NCBI RefSeq assembly: GCF_013285385.1 | Contig: NZ_CP054212.1 | Location: 1,302,001 to 1,366,000, forward strand | Length of the DNA stretch: 64,000 nt | DNA from: Paramixta manurensis | GTDB lineage: Bacteria > Pseudomonadota > Gammaproteobacteria > Enterobacterales > Enterobacteriaceae | Direction of reading: 5' to 3' | Shown: piece by piece, positions 26,507-35,624 of the stretch | Position numbering within the stretch: position 1 is the stretch's first letter | Layout of the letters: every line of letters starts with the position of its first letter | The notes under the pieces: generated by a model | Databases searched by the model: none | Seen by the model: only the letters and a program-made list of their open reading frames with translations | What the model was told of the DNA's origin: nothing | Translations under genes and position numbers: made by a program

Positions 26507-26917
26507 GTGAATATTAGCGATGTTGCCAGGAAAACCGGGTTGACCAGTAAGGCAATCCGGTTTTATGAAGAGAAGGGGTTAGTCACGCCGCCATTGCGGG
26601 GTGAGAATGGCTACCGTAGCTATACCGCCAGGCATCTGGAGGAGTTTACCTTGCTGCGCCAGGCGCGGCAGGTGGGGTTTAATCTCGATGAATGCCGTGA
26701 AATGGTGGCGTTGTTTAATAATCCGGCGCGCCACAGTGCCGACGTGAAAGCCCGCACGCTGGAAAAAGTTGCCGAAATTGAAACCCATATTCGGGAGTTA
26801 GAGGCCATGCGCCAACGATTACTGGCGCTGGCCGAAGCTTGCCCTGGCGATGAGAGCGCCGATTGCCCGATCATTAATCAGCTTGCCGGTTGTTGCCAGC
26901 GCGTTAAGCAGGATTAA
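26507..26917 (+). CDS. cueR: Copper efflux regulator CueR
   Basis: 136 aa, closely matching E. coli CueR (135 aa), the Cu(I)-responsive MerR activator of copA and cueO. MNISDVARKTGLTSKAIRFYEEKGLVTPP is the DNA-binding domain and the C-terminal CPGDESADCPI carries the two copper-binding cysteines. It starts with GTG at 26507 after a strong GGAGGGG site. It is separated from copA by 6.6 kb of inserted genes. Its stop overlaps that of convergent ybbJ. Confidence 0.95.
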   Translation: MNISDVARKTGLTSKAIRFYEEKGLVTPPLRGENGYRSYTARHLEEFTLLRQARQVGFNLDECREMVALFNNPARHSADVKARTLEKVAEIETHIRELEAMRQRLLALAEACPGDESADCPIINQLAGCCQRVKQD

Positions 26918-27360
26918 GCGCGTGGCGCCACGCGTAAGGTAATGCCTTCCACGCCGGTGACGGTGACGTGGCTACCTGCCGGTAAATCGCTATCGGCCTG
27001 CACGCGCCAGCTACTGTCGCCAATACGCACATGCCCAAACCCATTGACCAGCGCATCAGACAGCGTGAGCTGTAAACCTACCATTTGCGACCCACGCTGG
27101 TTGAGCAAAGATCGCGGGGGCTGATTACGACGCTGCATCCAGCGATACCAAAGAAAAGCCGCCGCCAGAGTGAGCAGGGCGAAAATCACCCCTTGCCATG
27201 CCCACGGAAGCGGGACCACCCAGATGGTCATCCCTACCACCACCGCCGCGATGCCGCTCCATAGCAAGTAACCGCTAGTACCGAGCATTTCAGCGGCGAG
27301 CAATAACCCGCCAAGGGTCAACCAAAACCAATGCGGATGAGCAACGATTTCAGCCAACAT
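26914..27360 (-). CDS. ybbJ: NfeD-family membrane protein YbbJ
   Basis: 148 aa (E. coli YbbJ 152). Three to four hydrophobic segments in residues ~8-70 precede a soluble OB-fold NfeD domain with VNGFGHVRIGDSSWRVQADSDLPAGSHVTVTGVEG. NfeD proteins pair with SPFH proteins; here the start codon overlaps the stop of qmcA by one base (TAATG), so the two are translationally coupled. Confidence 0.92.
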   Translation of the reverse strand: MLAEIVAHPHWFWLTLGGLLLAAEMLGTSGYLLWSGIAAVVVGMTIWVVPLPWAWQGVIFALLTLAAAFLWYRWMQRRNQPPRSLLNQRGSQMVGLQLTLSDALVNGFGHVRIGDSSWRVQADSDLPAGSHVTVTGVEGITLRVAPRA

Positions 27361-28277
27361 TACTTTTCACTCCGCGCCTGCCTGGTGGTATCCAGCAATT
27401 CACCGATCCCGGCGATCGAACCCATCAGGCTACTGGCTTCCAACGGCATCAATACCACTTTGCTGTTATTTGCCGCGCCAATTTTTTGTAGCGCATCGGT
27501 ATATTTCTGCGCAATGAAGTAATTAACTGCCTGTAAGTCGCCTGCGGCGATGGCTTCGGAAACCATTTTGGTCGCCTGCGCTTCTGCTTCTGCCGCGCGT
27601 TCACGGGCTTCGGCCTGTAAGAAGGCGGATTGTCGCTCGCCTTCCGCTTTCAGAATCTGCGACTGTTTTTCCCCTTCTGCGCGCAGAATAGCCGCCTGGC
27701 GAACCCCTTCGGCGGTTAAGATATCGGCACGCTTGGTCCGCTCGGCTTTCATCTGCGCATTCATCGCCGCAATCAATTCGGTTGGCGGGCGAACATCGCG
27801 AATCTCAATACGCGTGACCTTAATTCCCCATGGGTTGGTCGCCTCATCAACAATATGCAGCAAGCGAGTATTAATGCTGTCGCGCTGAGAGAGCATTTCG
27901 TCCAGTTCCATCGAGCCAAGTACGGTACGGATATTGGTCATGGTCAGGTTAATGATCGCCAGCTCGAGGTTGCTTACCTCATACGCGGCGCGCGCCGAAT
28001 CGACCACTTGTATAAAGCAGACGGCATCAATAGTCACGTTGGCATTATCTTTGGAGATGACTTCTTGTGAGGGAATATCCAACACCTGTTCCATCATGTT
28101 GATCTTGCGACCGACCCGATCCATGAATGGCACGACCAGATTAAGGCCTGGCTGCAGTGTTTGCGTATAGCGACCGAATCGCTCCACGGTCCACTGATAA
28201 CCCTGTGGGACAATTTTGATGCCTGACCAAACGATGATCAGCGCCACCACGATTAACACCGGCACCACGATAAGCAT
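27360..28277 (-). CDS. qmcA: SPFH/band-7 membrane protein QmcA
   Basis: 305 aa, the E. coli QmcA length. One N-terminal transmembrane helix (residues ~2-22) anchors a band-7/SPFH domain (VPQGYQWTVERFGRYTQTLQPGLN) and an Ala/Glu-rich coiled coil (residues ~180-240). In E. coli it is linked to membrane quality control with FtsH. Transcribed with ybbJ. Confidence 0.95.
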   Translation of the reverse strand: MLIVVPVLIVVALIIVWSGIKIVPQGYQWTVERFGRYTQTLQPGLNLVVPFMDRVGRKINMMEQVLDIPSQEVISKDNANVTIDAVCFIQVVDSARAAYEVSNLELAIINLTMTNIRTVLGSMELDEMLSQRDSINTRLLHIVDEATNPWGIKVTRIEIRDVRPPTELIAAMNAQMKAERTKRADILTAEGVRQAAILRAEGEKQSQILKAEGERQSAFLQAEARERAAEAEAQATKMVSEAIAAGDLQAVNYFIAQKYTDALQKIGAANNSKVVLMPLEASSLMGSIAGIGELLDTTRQARSEK

Positions 28278-28342
28278 AAGTAAAACCTCCTGACTGTTTG
28301 ATTGACGGGCCGAGTCGCTTCAGCCCGTTGGAAACACACCCG

Positions 28343-29200
28343 CTAGTAGAGCAGGGAGTAAAGCTGACGTCGATATTTTGCCGCCAGCGCATCGCCAGTG
28401 CCCAACGCCGCAAGGATTTCTTGTAGCATCTTACGCGCCTGACCATCGGCGGCATTCAAATCTTTTTTCAGGGGAGCCAATAATAACTCCAGTGCCTCTT
28501 CATTACGGCCCACCTGATGTAACTGTAGCGCGAGTTTACTGGCTAATTCCGCGTTATCCGGCTCATTTTCCAACTGTTGCTGTAATTGCTGAATTTCCGG
28601 CGTATCGGCGGCCTGCTTAAGCAGATCTATCTGAGCGATGAGGCTCTGATAGCGCATATCTTGATCCTGAAGCGGCACTGCTTTCAACACCGCTTCCGCT
28701 TCCTCACTACGGTTCAGCGCGATCAGCGCCTCCGCCAGCAGAAAACCGTATTCGCTATTTTGATTACTCAACTGCCAAGCTTCTTTGAACAACGGCAAAG
28801 CATCAATGGTTTTGCCTTCCTGCATCAAGGCCATCGCTTCCTGCGCTTTCAACTCTTCGGCGCGGGGTAATACCTTGTCAAGCAACGCGCGTACCGCTTC
28901 TTCCGGTTGCGGCCCCTGGAACCCATCAACCGGTTGCCCATTCTGGAACAGATACACGGTTGGGATTGCGCGCAGGCCGAACTGGGCGGCAACCATTTGT
29001 TCTTTATCGCAGTCGAGTTTCGCCAGAATAAACTGACCGGCGTACTCTTGAGCCAAACTTTCCAGCACCGGCGTCAGTTGCTGGCAATGCTGGCTACGGT
29101 CAGACCAAAAGTAAAACAACACTGGCGTGGTCATAGACTGTTCCAGCGTTTGCTGCAGGTTGGTTTCGTTGACGTTGATAATCGAAGCGTTTGGTGACAT
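28343..29200 (-). CDS. cnoX: Chaperedoxin CnoX (YbbN)
   Basis: 285 aa. An N-terminal thioredoxin fold (residues ~10-115) carries S-x-x-C (SDRSQHCQQLTP) instead of CxxC, as in E. coli CnoX; a TPR-like C-terminal region follows with ALIALNRSEEAEAVL and ALQLHQVGRNEEALELL. CnoX binds unfolding proteins under chlorine stress and hands them to GroEL/DnaK. The ATG at 29200 matches the E. coli start MSPNAS; the upstream extension is unsupported. Confidence 0.95.
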   Translation of the reverse strand: MSPNASIINVNETNLQQTLEQSMTTPVLFYFWSDRSQHCQQLTPVLESLAQEYAGQFILAKLDCDKEQMVAAQFGLRAIPTVYLFQNGQPVDGFQGPQPEEAVRALLDKVLPRAEELKAQEAMALMQEGKTIDALPLFKEAWQLSNQNSEYGFLLAEALIALNRSEEAEAVLKAVPLQDQDMRYQSLIAQIDLLKQAADTPEIQQLQQQLENEPDNAELASKLALQLHQVGRNEEALELLLAPLKKDLNAADGQARKMLQEILAALGTGDALAAKYRRQLYSLLY

Positions 29201-29261
29201 GAATGCGTCTCTTTTTTTGATGACTTTGTAACGATATTGGGGCGTTACGCCTGGCTTCAAG

Positions 29262-30083
29262 CTATTCCGGCGACTTGACGCGTAAAATGCGATCAAGCAT
29301 CCAGCCTGGCAGTAAACGCCGTAAAATACTCATGGCGTGCGCCACCAGGGTGACCGGATAACGCAGGCGCGGATGTTTACTCTCTAAAGCATGGCGTAGT
29401 TTTGGCAGAATCGCCTGCGGCGGCAAGGTAAATCGCGCCGCAATGCCAGGGTTTTTAACCGGCTTATCCTGCTGTGTCTGGCTCACGTTGGCGGTAAAAC
29501 GTGAGTGAATTGGGCCCGGCTCAATCAGGCTGACACGCACGCCGCTGCCGCGCAGCTCCATGCGTAACGCGTCGGACCAGGCTTCAAGCGCATATTTACT
29601 GGCGGCATAGGCGCCGCGTCCCGGCGTGGAAACCAGCCCCAGCACCGAGCTGGTATTAATAATGCGGGCATCGCCGCTGGCCTTGAGCGCCGGTAATAAC
29701 AGCACGGTTAATTGGTGTGTCCCGAAAAAATTGGTAGCAAACTGCTGCTCCAACTGTTGGCGCGACAGCGAGTGCAGAGGGCCATACACGCCAAATCCGC
29801 CATTATTGAACAGGGCATACAGATGATTTCCGGTGAGTTCAATCACTTGCTGTGCGGCGCGCGCCACACTTTCCTCATCGGCTAAATCCAGCAGAACACC
29901 GGTAAAGCCGAGAGTCTCCATCCTGGCGACATCTTCCGCTTTCCGGCAGGCCGCCAGCACCCGATAGCCTCGCTGCAATAAATCATTGGCCGCCACCAGG
30001 CCAATGCCGCTGGAGCAGCCAGTAATTAAAACGTTTTTTTGCATAACTTTACCTGTTAACAATCCCGGTTTTCCGTCACTCAT
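29262..30083 (-). CDS. ybbO: SDR-family NADP-dependent oxidoreductase YbbO
   Basis: 273 aa (E. coli 269). TGCSSGIG (residues ~21-28) binds NADP, and YAASK holds the catalytic Tyr/Lys. The usual NNAG motif reads NNGG. E. coli YbbO reduces aldehydes. An internal ATG (30044, MQKNVLITGC) with an AGGT site would also make a functional SDR; the longer start matches the E. coli annotation but lacks a clear ribosome-binding site. Confidence 0.9.
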   Translation of the reverse strand: MSDGKPGLLTGKVMQKNVLITGCSSGIGLVAANDLLQRGYRVLAACRKAEDVARMETLGFTGVLLDLADEESVARAAQQVIELTGNHLYALFNNGGFGVYGPLHSLSRQQLEQQFATNFFGTHQLTVLLLPALKASGDARIINTSSVLGLVSTPGRGAYAASKYALEAWSDALRMELRGSGVRVSLIEPGPIHSRFTANVSQTQQDKPVKNPGIAARFTLPPQAILPKLRHALESKHPRLRYPVTLVAHAMSILRRLLPGWMLDRILRVKSPE

Positions 30084-30104
30084 GCTTAACTAGAAAGGCT
30101 CGTC

Positions 30105-30764
30105 TTATTGCGAGCCTGTTTGACCACCTGAATGGGCTGGGGATGGATGTTGCACCAGAGGGGCTAACGTTTTCGCCATCAGGTCGGCAATGAAAGGCTG
30201 CGCATCCGGGTTAGGATGAATACCGTCCCGTTGCATCCATTGTGGTTTTAAATAAACCTGCTCCATAAAAAAAGGCAGCAATGGAATATTGAATTCCTGC
30301 GCCAGCTTTGGATAGATCCCGCTGAAAGCCTCAGTATAACGGCGGCCGTAGTTAGGCGGTAAGCGGATCTGCATCAACAGCGGTTGCGCGTTGGCCGCTT
30401 TGACGTCGTTAATAATGGTACGTAGATCTTGCTCCACGTTTTGCGGCGGGAAACCCAGCAAACCATCGTTACCGCCTAATTCAATCAGCACCCATTGCGG
30501 TTGATGTTGTTTGAGTAATGCCGGTAAACGCGCCAAGGCTTGTGCGGCGGTATTGCCGCTAATGCTGGCGTTAATCACCTGCGGTTGCTGCTGCCATTGT
30601 TTATCCAGCAGCGCGGGCCAGGCGGCAGCGGCAGACATTTGATAACCGGCGCTTAGGCTATCCCCAAGTATCATCAGCGTATTCGCCGACGCGACACGCG
30701 TCAGTAGCAGCAATAATAACAGGAAAGGATAATGCCAGCGGAAAACATTCTTGAAGTTCATCAT
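30105..30764 (-). CDS. tesA: Multifunctional acyl-CoA thioesterase I/protease I/lysophospholipase L1
   Basis: 219 aa. A signal peptide (residues ~1-26, ending ASA) precedes an SGNH hydrolase: block I GDSLSAGY with the nucleophile Ser, GGND, and the C-terminal DGIHPN with Asp and His. E. coli TesA is periplasmic. Its C-terminus is ~10 residues longer (HPSPAHSGGQTGSQ). The start MMNFKNVFRWH matches E. coli, and the 5' end overlaps the divergent ybbA gene by 33 bp. Confidence 0.95.
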   Translation of the reverse strand: MMNFKNVFRWHYPFLLLLLLLTRVASANTLMILGDSLSAGYQMSAAAAWPALLDKQWQQQPQVINASISGNTAAQALARLPALLKQHQPQWVLIELGGNDGLLGFPPQNVEQDLRTIINDVKAANAQPLLMQIRLPPNYGRRYTEAFSGIYPKLAQEFNIPLLPFFMEQVYLKPQWMQRDGIHPNPDAQPFIADLMAKTLAPLVQHPSPAHSGGQTGSQ

Positions 30765-31418
30765 CTTAGTAAGTCCGTCGGTCAGGGAGAGCATCAACTG
30801 ACCATCCTTACCGGAGTTGAGCTGGTTGTCAAACCGGCTGAAAGTATTGCCCTGATTGGCGAGTCAGGTTCCGGAAAATCAACCTTGTTAGGTATCTTGG
30901 CAGGCCTGGATGATGGCAGCGAGGGCGAGGTTTTTATGTTCGGGCAACCGCTGCACCAGATGGATGAAGAGCAACGCGCGACGCTACGAGCGAAAAATGT
31001 CGGCTTTGTTTTTCAGTCATTTATGCTAGTACCGACGCTTAATGCTCTGGAAAACGTACAGTTACCGGCGCTGTTGCGTGGAGAGAACGATAAACAAAGC
31101 CGTGAACAAGCGCGGGCGTTATTAACGCAACTGGGCCTGGCAGGGCGTTTAGCGCATCTTCCCGCTCAGCTTTCGGGCGGCGAACAGCAACGTGTGGCAT
31201 TGGCACGCGCCTTCAACGGCCAGCCAGGACTCCTGTTTGCCGATGAACCGACCGGGAACCTCGATCGTAATACTGGCGATCGGATCGCCGATCTGATGTT
31301 TTCGCTCAACCGCGACTTTTCTACCACGCTTATTTTGGTAACGCATGATGAACAACTGGCGGCGCGCTGCGATCGCCGTCTGCGCCTGCGCGATGGAAAA
31401 TTGTGGGAGGAAGTATGA
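30732..31418 (+). CDS. ybbA: ABC transporter ATP-binding protein YbbA
   Basis: 228 aa as in E. coli. Walker A GESGSGKST (~residues 43-51), signature LSGGEQQRVALARA and Walker B LLFADEPTGNLD are present, a MacB/LolD-type ATPase. Its stop overlaps the start of ybbP (ATGA), its membrane partner; the pair lies beside the periplasmic TesA, suggesting a role in handling a hydrophobic periplasmic molecule. Its start overlaps the divergent tesA. Confidence 0.95.
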   Translation: MPAENILEVHHLSKSVGQGEHQLTILTGVELVVKPAESIALIGESGSGKSTLLGILAGLDDGSEGEVFMFGQPLHQMDEEQRATLRAKNVGFVFQSFMLVPTLNALENVQLPALLRGENDKQSREQARALLTQLGLAGRLAHLPAQLSGGEQQRVALARAFNGQPGLLFADEPTGNLDRNTGDRIADLMFSLNRDFSTTLILVTHDEQLAARCDRRLRLRDGKLWEEV

Positions 31419-33832
31419 TTTGGCGCTGGTTCTGGCGCGAATGGCGGTCGCCATCGTTACTGATCGTCTGGATGGCGCTGACGCTGGCGGTAGCTTGTGT
31501 GCTGGCGTTAGGGTCGCTGAGCGATCGGATGGAGAAGGGGTTAACGCAGCAAAGCCGTGATTTTATGGCGGGTGACAGAACGCTGCGTAGCGCGCGTGAA
31601 GTGCCGCAAGCGTGGCTTGATCAGGCGCGTACGGACGGGCTGCGTAGCGGAAAGCAACTGACATTTGTCACCATGACCTTTGCCGGTAATACGCCGCAAC
31701 TGGCGGCGATTAAAGCGGTTGATGACCTGTACCCGATGTATGGTCAACTCACTACTCGCCCGGCCCATCTCAAACCGGCCGCGGGCACGGTGCTGGCTTC
31801 ACCGCGCCTGATGGCATTACTGAATTTAAAAGTGGGCGATGCGCTGGATGTCGGTGATACCACGCTGCGGGTTGCCGGGGAAGTATTGCAAGAGCCAGAT
31901 AGCGGGTTTAACCCATTTGAAACTGCTCCGCGCCTGATGATGAACCTGGCGGATGTGCCTAAAACCGGTGCGGTACAGCCGGGAAGTCGGTTAACGTGGC
32001 GCTATAAATTTTCCGGTACGCCTGCCCAACTTAGCCGTTATGACAGCTATATCAGCGGGCAAATAAAACCGGGCCAACAGTGGATTAGCGTTGAGAATTC
32101 GGAGGATGCGTTAGGCCGCTCAATGCAACGTGCGCAACAGTTTTTATTGCTCTCTGCGCTATTAACGCTGCTGTTGGCGATTGCCGCCGTGGCGGTTGCG
32201 ATGAGCCATTATTGTCGCAGCCGTTATGACTTGGTGGCGGTTTTAAAAACGCTTGGTGCTAACCGTGCCGCGTTACGTAAACTCATCGTCGGGCAGTGGT
32301 TGGCGATTTTGTTGCTAGCGGCTATTTCAGGCGGCCTGATTGGGCAAGCATTCGAGACGATTTTATTAACCCTGCTGCGGCCGGTGTTGCCGGGCGAGTT
32401 GCCGCCAGCCAGCTTTTGGCCGTGGTTGTGGGCGGTAGGTACGTTGTTTGTTATTTCGCTAATTGTCGGGCTGCGGCCTTATCGCTTATTGCTGGCGACC
32501 CAGCCACTACGCGTGCTTCGGCGCGATAGTGTCGCCCGGATTTGGCCACTGAAATTTTATTTGCCGGTGATGGCGGTGGCGATAGTGGGGTTACTGGCGC
32601 TGTTGGTTGGCGGCAGTAAACTGCTGTGGGCATTAGTTGCCGGCATGGTGTTGCTGGCGGTATTGCTTGGCGCTATCGGTTGGGGCGGCTTAATGCTGCT
32701 CCGCAAGCTGGTGGTGCGTAATCTGGCGTTTCGTCTGGCGGTTAATCGCCTGCTGCGCCAGCCATGGACCACGCTCAGCCAACTGGCAGCCTTCTCCTTA
32801 TCCTTTATGTTGTTGGCGCTGCTGCTGGTGATGCGTGGTGATTTGTTGGAGCGCTGGCAACAGCAGTTACCGCCGAATAGCCCGAACTATTTCTTGCTCA
32901 ATATGACGCAGGATCAGGTGCCGCAGGTCGAAAAATTCCTCACGCAACACCAGATAACGCCGCAGACTGCGTATCCGATCGCGCGGGTAAGGTTAACGGA
33001 GATTAAAGGGAAAGCCGCTGATCCAACCAAGGATAATGCGCTTAATCGTGAGCTGAACCTGACGTGGCTGGAAAAACGGCCCGATCATAACCCGCTGGTG
33101 GCGGGGTACTGGCCGCCCAAAAAAGGTGAGGTATCCATGGAGGTTGAGCTAGCTGAACGCCTGGGCGTGAAGCTCGGTGATACCTTGACCTTTAGCGGGG
33201 ATACGCAGACGTTTAGCGCCAAAATAACCAGCCTGCGTAAAGTGGATTGGGAAAGCCTGCGACCCAACTTTTTCTTTATCTTCCCGCCGGGCGCGCTGGA
33301 TGCGCAACCGCAAACCTGGCTAACCAGCTTTCGGATGGATAACCATCCGACATTACTGGCGCAGATAAATCGACAGTTTCCGACGTTAAGTCTGCTGGAT
33401 ATCGGCAGTATTATGCGGCAGATCGGGCAAGTGCTGGCGCAAGTGAGCCAGGCGCTGGAGATTATGGTGATTTTGGTGACTGCCTGTGGCGTCTTGCTGT
33501 TATTGGCGCAGGTCCAGGTTGGAATGCGGCAACGGCGGCAGGAGTTGGTCGTCTGGCGCACGCTGGGCGCATCAAAACGTTTGCTGCGCGCTACGCTGTG
33601 GTGTGAGTTCGCACTATTGGGCGTGGTGTCTGGCGTTGCCGCCGCGCTCGGCGCAGAGGTGGCGCTGTGGGGCTTGCAGCGAAAAGTGTTTGATTTTCCC
33701 TGGCAGCCTGACTGGGTGTTATGGGTAGCGTTGCCGCTGACCGGCGCGCTGCTGCTATCGTTGTGCGGTGGCTGGTTAGGCGTAAGGTTACTAAAAGGGA
33801 AGGCGCTGTTTCGTCATTTTGACAGCGCATAA
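31415..33832 (+). CDS. ybbP: FtsX-family ABC permease YbbP
   Basis: 805 aa (E. coli 804). One N-terminal and later clustered helices with two FtsX domains (about residues 255-370 and 690-800) surround large periplasmic loops, the topology of type VII ABC mechanotransmission proteins. The ATG at 31415 follows GGGAGGAAGT and overlaps the ybbA stop. Works with YbbA; the substrate is unproven. Confidence 0.95.
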   Translation: MIWRWFWREWRSPSLLIVWMALTLAVACVLALGSLSDRMEKGLTQQSRDFMAGDRTLRSAREVPQAWLDQARTDGLRSGKQLTFVTMTFAGNTPQLAAIKAVDDLYPMYGQLTTRPAHLKPAAGTVLASPRLMALLNLKVGDALDVGDTTLRVAGEVLQEPDSGFNPFETAPRLMMNLADVPKTGAVQPGSRLTWRYKFSGTPAQLSRYDSYISGQIKPGQQWISVENSEDALGRSMQRAQQFLLLSALLTLLLAIAAVAVAMSHYCRSRYDLVAVLKTLGANRAALRKLIVGQWLAILLLAAISGGLIGQAFETILLTLLRPVLPGELPPASFWPWLWAVGTLFVISLIVGLRPYRLLLATQPLRVLRRDSVARIWPLKFYLPVMAVAIVGLLALLVGGSKLLWALVAGMVLLAVLLGAIGWGGLMLLRKLVVRNLAFRLAVNRLLRQPWTTLSQLAAFSLSFMLLALLLVMRGDLLERWQQQLPPNSPNYFLLNMTQDQVPQVEKFLTQHQITPQTAYPIARVRLTEIKGKAADPTKDNALNRELNLTWLEKRPDHNPLVAGYWPPKKGEVSMEVELAERLGVKLGDTLTFSGDTQTFSAKITSLRKVDWESLRPNFFFIFPPGALDAQPQTWLTSFRMDNHPTLLAQINRQFPTLSLLDIGSIMRQIGQVLAQVSQALEIMVILVTACGVLLLLAQVQVGMRQRRQELVVWRTLGASKRLLRATLWCEFALLGVVSGVAAALGAEVALWGLQRKVFDFPWQPDWVLWVALPLTGALLLSLCGGWLGVRLLKGKALFRHFDSA

Positions 33833-33838
33833 GCGTTT

Positions 33839-33895
33839 ACTGCGGCATACCACTTCCGGTGCCGCAGTGCGTCTCTAAGGGCGAGGCGTACCTCG
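33839..33895. terminator. Two hairpins between convergent ybbP and purK
   Basis: ACTGCGGCA pairs with TGCCGCAGT (about 33839-33868), and GGCGAGG pairs with CCTCGCC (about 33880-33897). They lie between the two convergent stop codons; no T-run is seen, so they may serve as mRNA 3' ends for both genes. Confidence 0.5.
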
Positions 33896-33905
33896 CCGCT
33901 AATAT

Positions 33906-34973
33906 TTACGCCAGCTTACCTACCGCCCACGCAATCCCACTGGCATACTCCGGCGGCAAGCGGGGCGTCAGGCCTTGTAACGCGGCGGCGAGGGCGGTTG
34001 GGTCAGGATGGTTCAGGTTCAAATGCCCCACTTTACGTCCCGCCCGCACCTCTTTTTCATACCAATGCAGATGCACCAGTGGCTCCTGCAACCAGGCAAG
34101 ATTGACCGCAGTACCAATGAGATTCACCATGACCGATGGCGCACTGACCACCGGTTGCGGCAGAGGTAGATCCAGCACCGCGCGAAGATGCAGTTCGAAT
34201 TGGCTGATGGAGGCGCCATTTTGCGTCCAGTGGCCGCTATTATGCACGCGCGGAGCCAGCTCATTGATCAATAAGCCTTCCGGCACCACGAAACACTCCA
34301 TCGCCATTACGCCAACATAGCCTAACTCATCCATGATGGCGGTCAGCATCCGCTCTGCCTGTTGCTGTTGAGCCGGGTTTGGCTGCGGGAATGCCACGCT
34401 GGTACGTAAAATGCCGTCCTGATGCAGGTTATGAGTCAACGGATAAAACACCGTTTTCCCCTGCCGGCTACGCGCGCCAACCAGCGACACCTCACCGGAG
34501 AAGGCGATGCCCTGTTCAACAATGCAATTACCATAGCACTCGGTAGGCAGAGTGCCGGTTTCAGTCGCGCGTAAACGCCACTGACCGCGCCCGTCATAGC
34601 CGCCGGTGCGGCTTTTCACAATTGCCAGTTCACCCAGCGCAGCGAAAACCTGTGGCCACTGTTCGGCGCCAGCCAGTAATTGCCAGGGCGCGGTCGCCAG
34701 CCCCAGCGAATCCAGCAATTGTTTTTGCGTTAAACGGTCGGCGAGACGTGGGAAAATATCCCGGTTAACAAACTCAGGGTGACGCGCCAATTCACGGGTT
34801 AACGGCGTTTCCGGCCAGCGCTCTATTTCGGCGGTAATCACGCTTTGCTGTTGCGGCAAGCTTTCGGGTTCTGCATCCAACCCTACCGGATAAACGGCAA
34901 TGCCTAATGGCTCGCCCGCCTGGCGCAGCATACGGCCGAGTTGACCGTTGCCCAACACACAAACTGGCTTCAT
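33906..34973 (-). CDS. purK: 5-(carboxyamino)imidazole ribonucleotide synthase
   Basis: 355 aa (E. coli 355), an ATP-grasp enzyme converting AIR, ATP and bicarbonate to N5-CAIR in purine synthesis. The N-terminal VCVLGNGQLGRMLRQAGEPLGI, the SRTGGYDGRGQW loop and NELAPRVHNSGHWTQ are diagnostic. Its start overlaps the purE stop, forming a coupled purEK operon. Confidence 0.97.
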   Translation of the reverse strand: MKPVCVLGNGQLGRMLRQAGEPLGIAVYPVGLDAEPESLPQQQSVITAEIERWPETPLTRELARHPEFVNRDIFPRLADRLTQKQLLDSLGLATAPWQLLAGAEQWPQVFAALGELAIVKSRTGGYDGRGQWRLRATETGTLPTECYGNCIVEQGIAFSGEVSLVGARSRQGKTVFYPLTHNLHQDGILRTSVAFPQPNPAQQQQAERMLTAIMDELGYVGVMAMECFVVPEGLLINELAPRVHNSGHWTQNGASISQFELHLRAVLDLPLPQPVVSAPSVMVNLIGTAVNLAWLQEPLVHLHWYEKEVRAGRKVGHLNLNHPDPTALAAALQGLTPRLPPEYASGIAWAVGKLA

Positions 34974-35479
34974 GCGTCCTCCCGCGGGTCCGGATGATTC
35001 AAAACCTCATCGGTTTGCGCCTGACGCCACTCGGCAAGACGCTGGGCCAGCGCCGGGTCGTGGATTGCGAGGATCTGTGCCGCCAACAGCGCAGCATTCG
35101 CCGCGCCAGCCTTGCCGATCGCCAAGGTACCAACCGGGATCCCACGCGGCATTTGCACAATAGAGTACAAACTATCCACGCCGCTTAATGCCGCACTTTG
35201 CACCGGTACGCCAAGTACCGGCACCAGCGTTTTGGCGGCCAACATACCGGGCAGATGCGCCGCGCCGCCTGCGCCCGCGATGATCACCTGAAAACCGTTA
35301 TCTGCTGCGCTCTCAGCAAAACTAAACAGTTTGTCAGGCGTACGATGCGCGGAAACCACCTCAATATGGCAGGGAACGGACAAACTATTTAGAACTTCCG
35401 CAGCGAATTGCAGGGTTGCCCAGTCACTTTTGGAACCCATAACGATGGCAATACGAGCCGGGGCGGCGTTGGATGACAT
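34970..35479 (-). CDS. purE: N5-carboxyaminoimidazole ribonucleotide mutase
   Basis: 169 aa, the E. coli length. PurE moves the carboxylate from N5 to C4 (N5-CAIR to CAIR). MGSKSDW, SAHRTP and GAGGAAHLPGMLAA line the active site. The start at 35479 (MSSNAAPARIAIVMG) fits E. coli. A PurR operator lies ~100 bp upstream. Confidence 0.97.
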   Translation of the reverse strand: MSSNAAPARIAIVMGSKSDWATLQFAAEVLNSLSVPCHIEVVSAHRTPDKLFSFAESAADNGFQVIIAGAGGAAHLPGMLAAKTLVPVLGVPVQSAALSGVDSLYSIVQMPRGIPVGTLAIGKAGAANAALLAAQILAIHDPALAQRLAEWRQAQTDEVLNHPDPREDA

Positions 35480-35571
35480 GCGGATTTGACTCCTGTGATT
35501 GTACAAACTTCACCCAGGCGCGTTTACGCACGGGCTGAGAAGGGCACAGAGAATAGCATGACTCGACGGCA

Positions 35572-35587
35572 AGGAAAACGGTTGCGT
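35572..35587 (-). promoter_or_regulatory. PurR operator of purEK
   Basis: On the minus strand ACGCAACCGTTTTCCT matches the PurR consensus ACGCAAACGTTTTCNT at 15 of 16 positions (the N counted as a match). It sits ~95 bp upstream of purE. A TATTCT -10-like box lies at 35557-35552, putting the operator over the -35 region as in E. coli. Confidence 0.85.
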
Positions 35588-35624
35588 CGAGGGAAAACGC
35601 CAGCTTTTCGGCGACAAAAATCGC

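Noticed and set aside
28784..29197. Several + strand frames over cnoX and ybbO
   Set aside because: Shadows of well-supported minus-strand genes.
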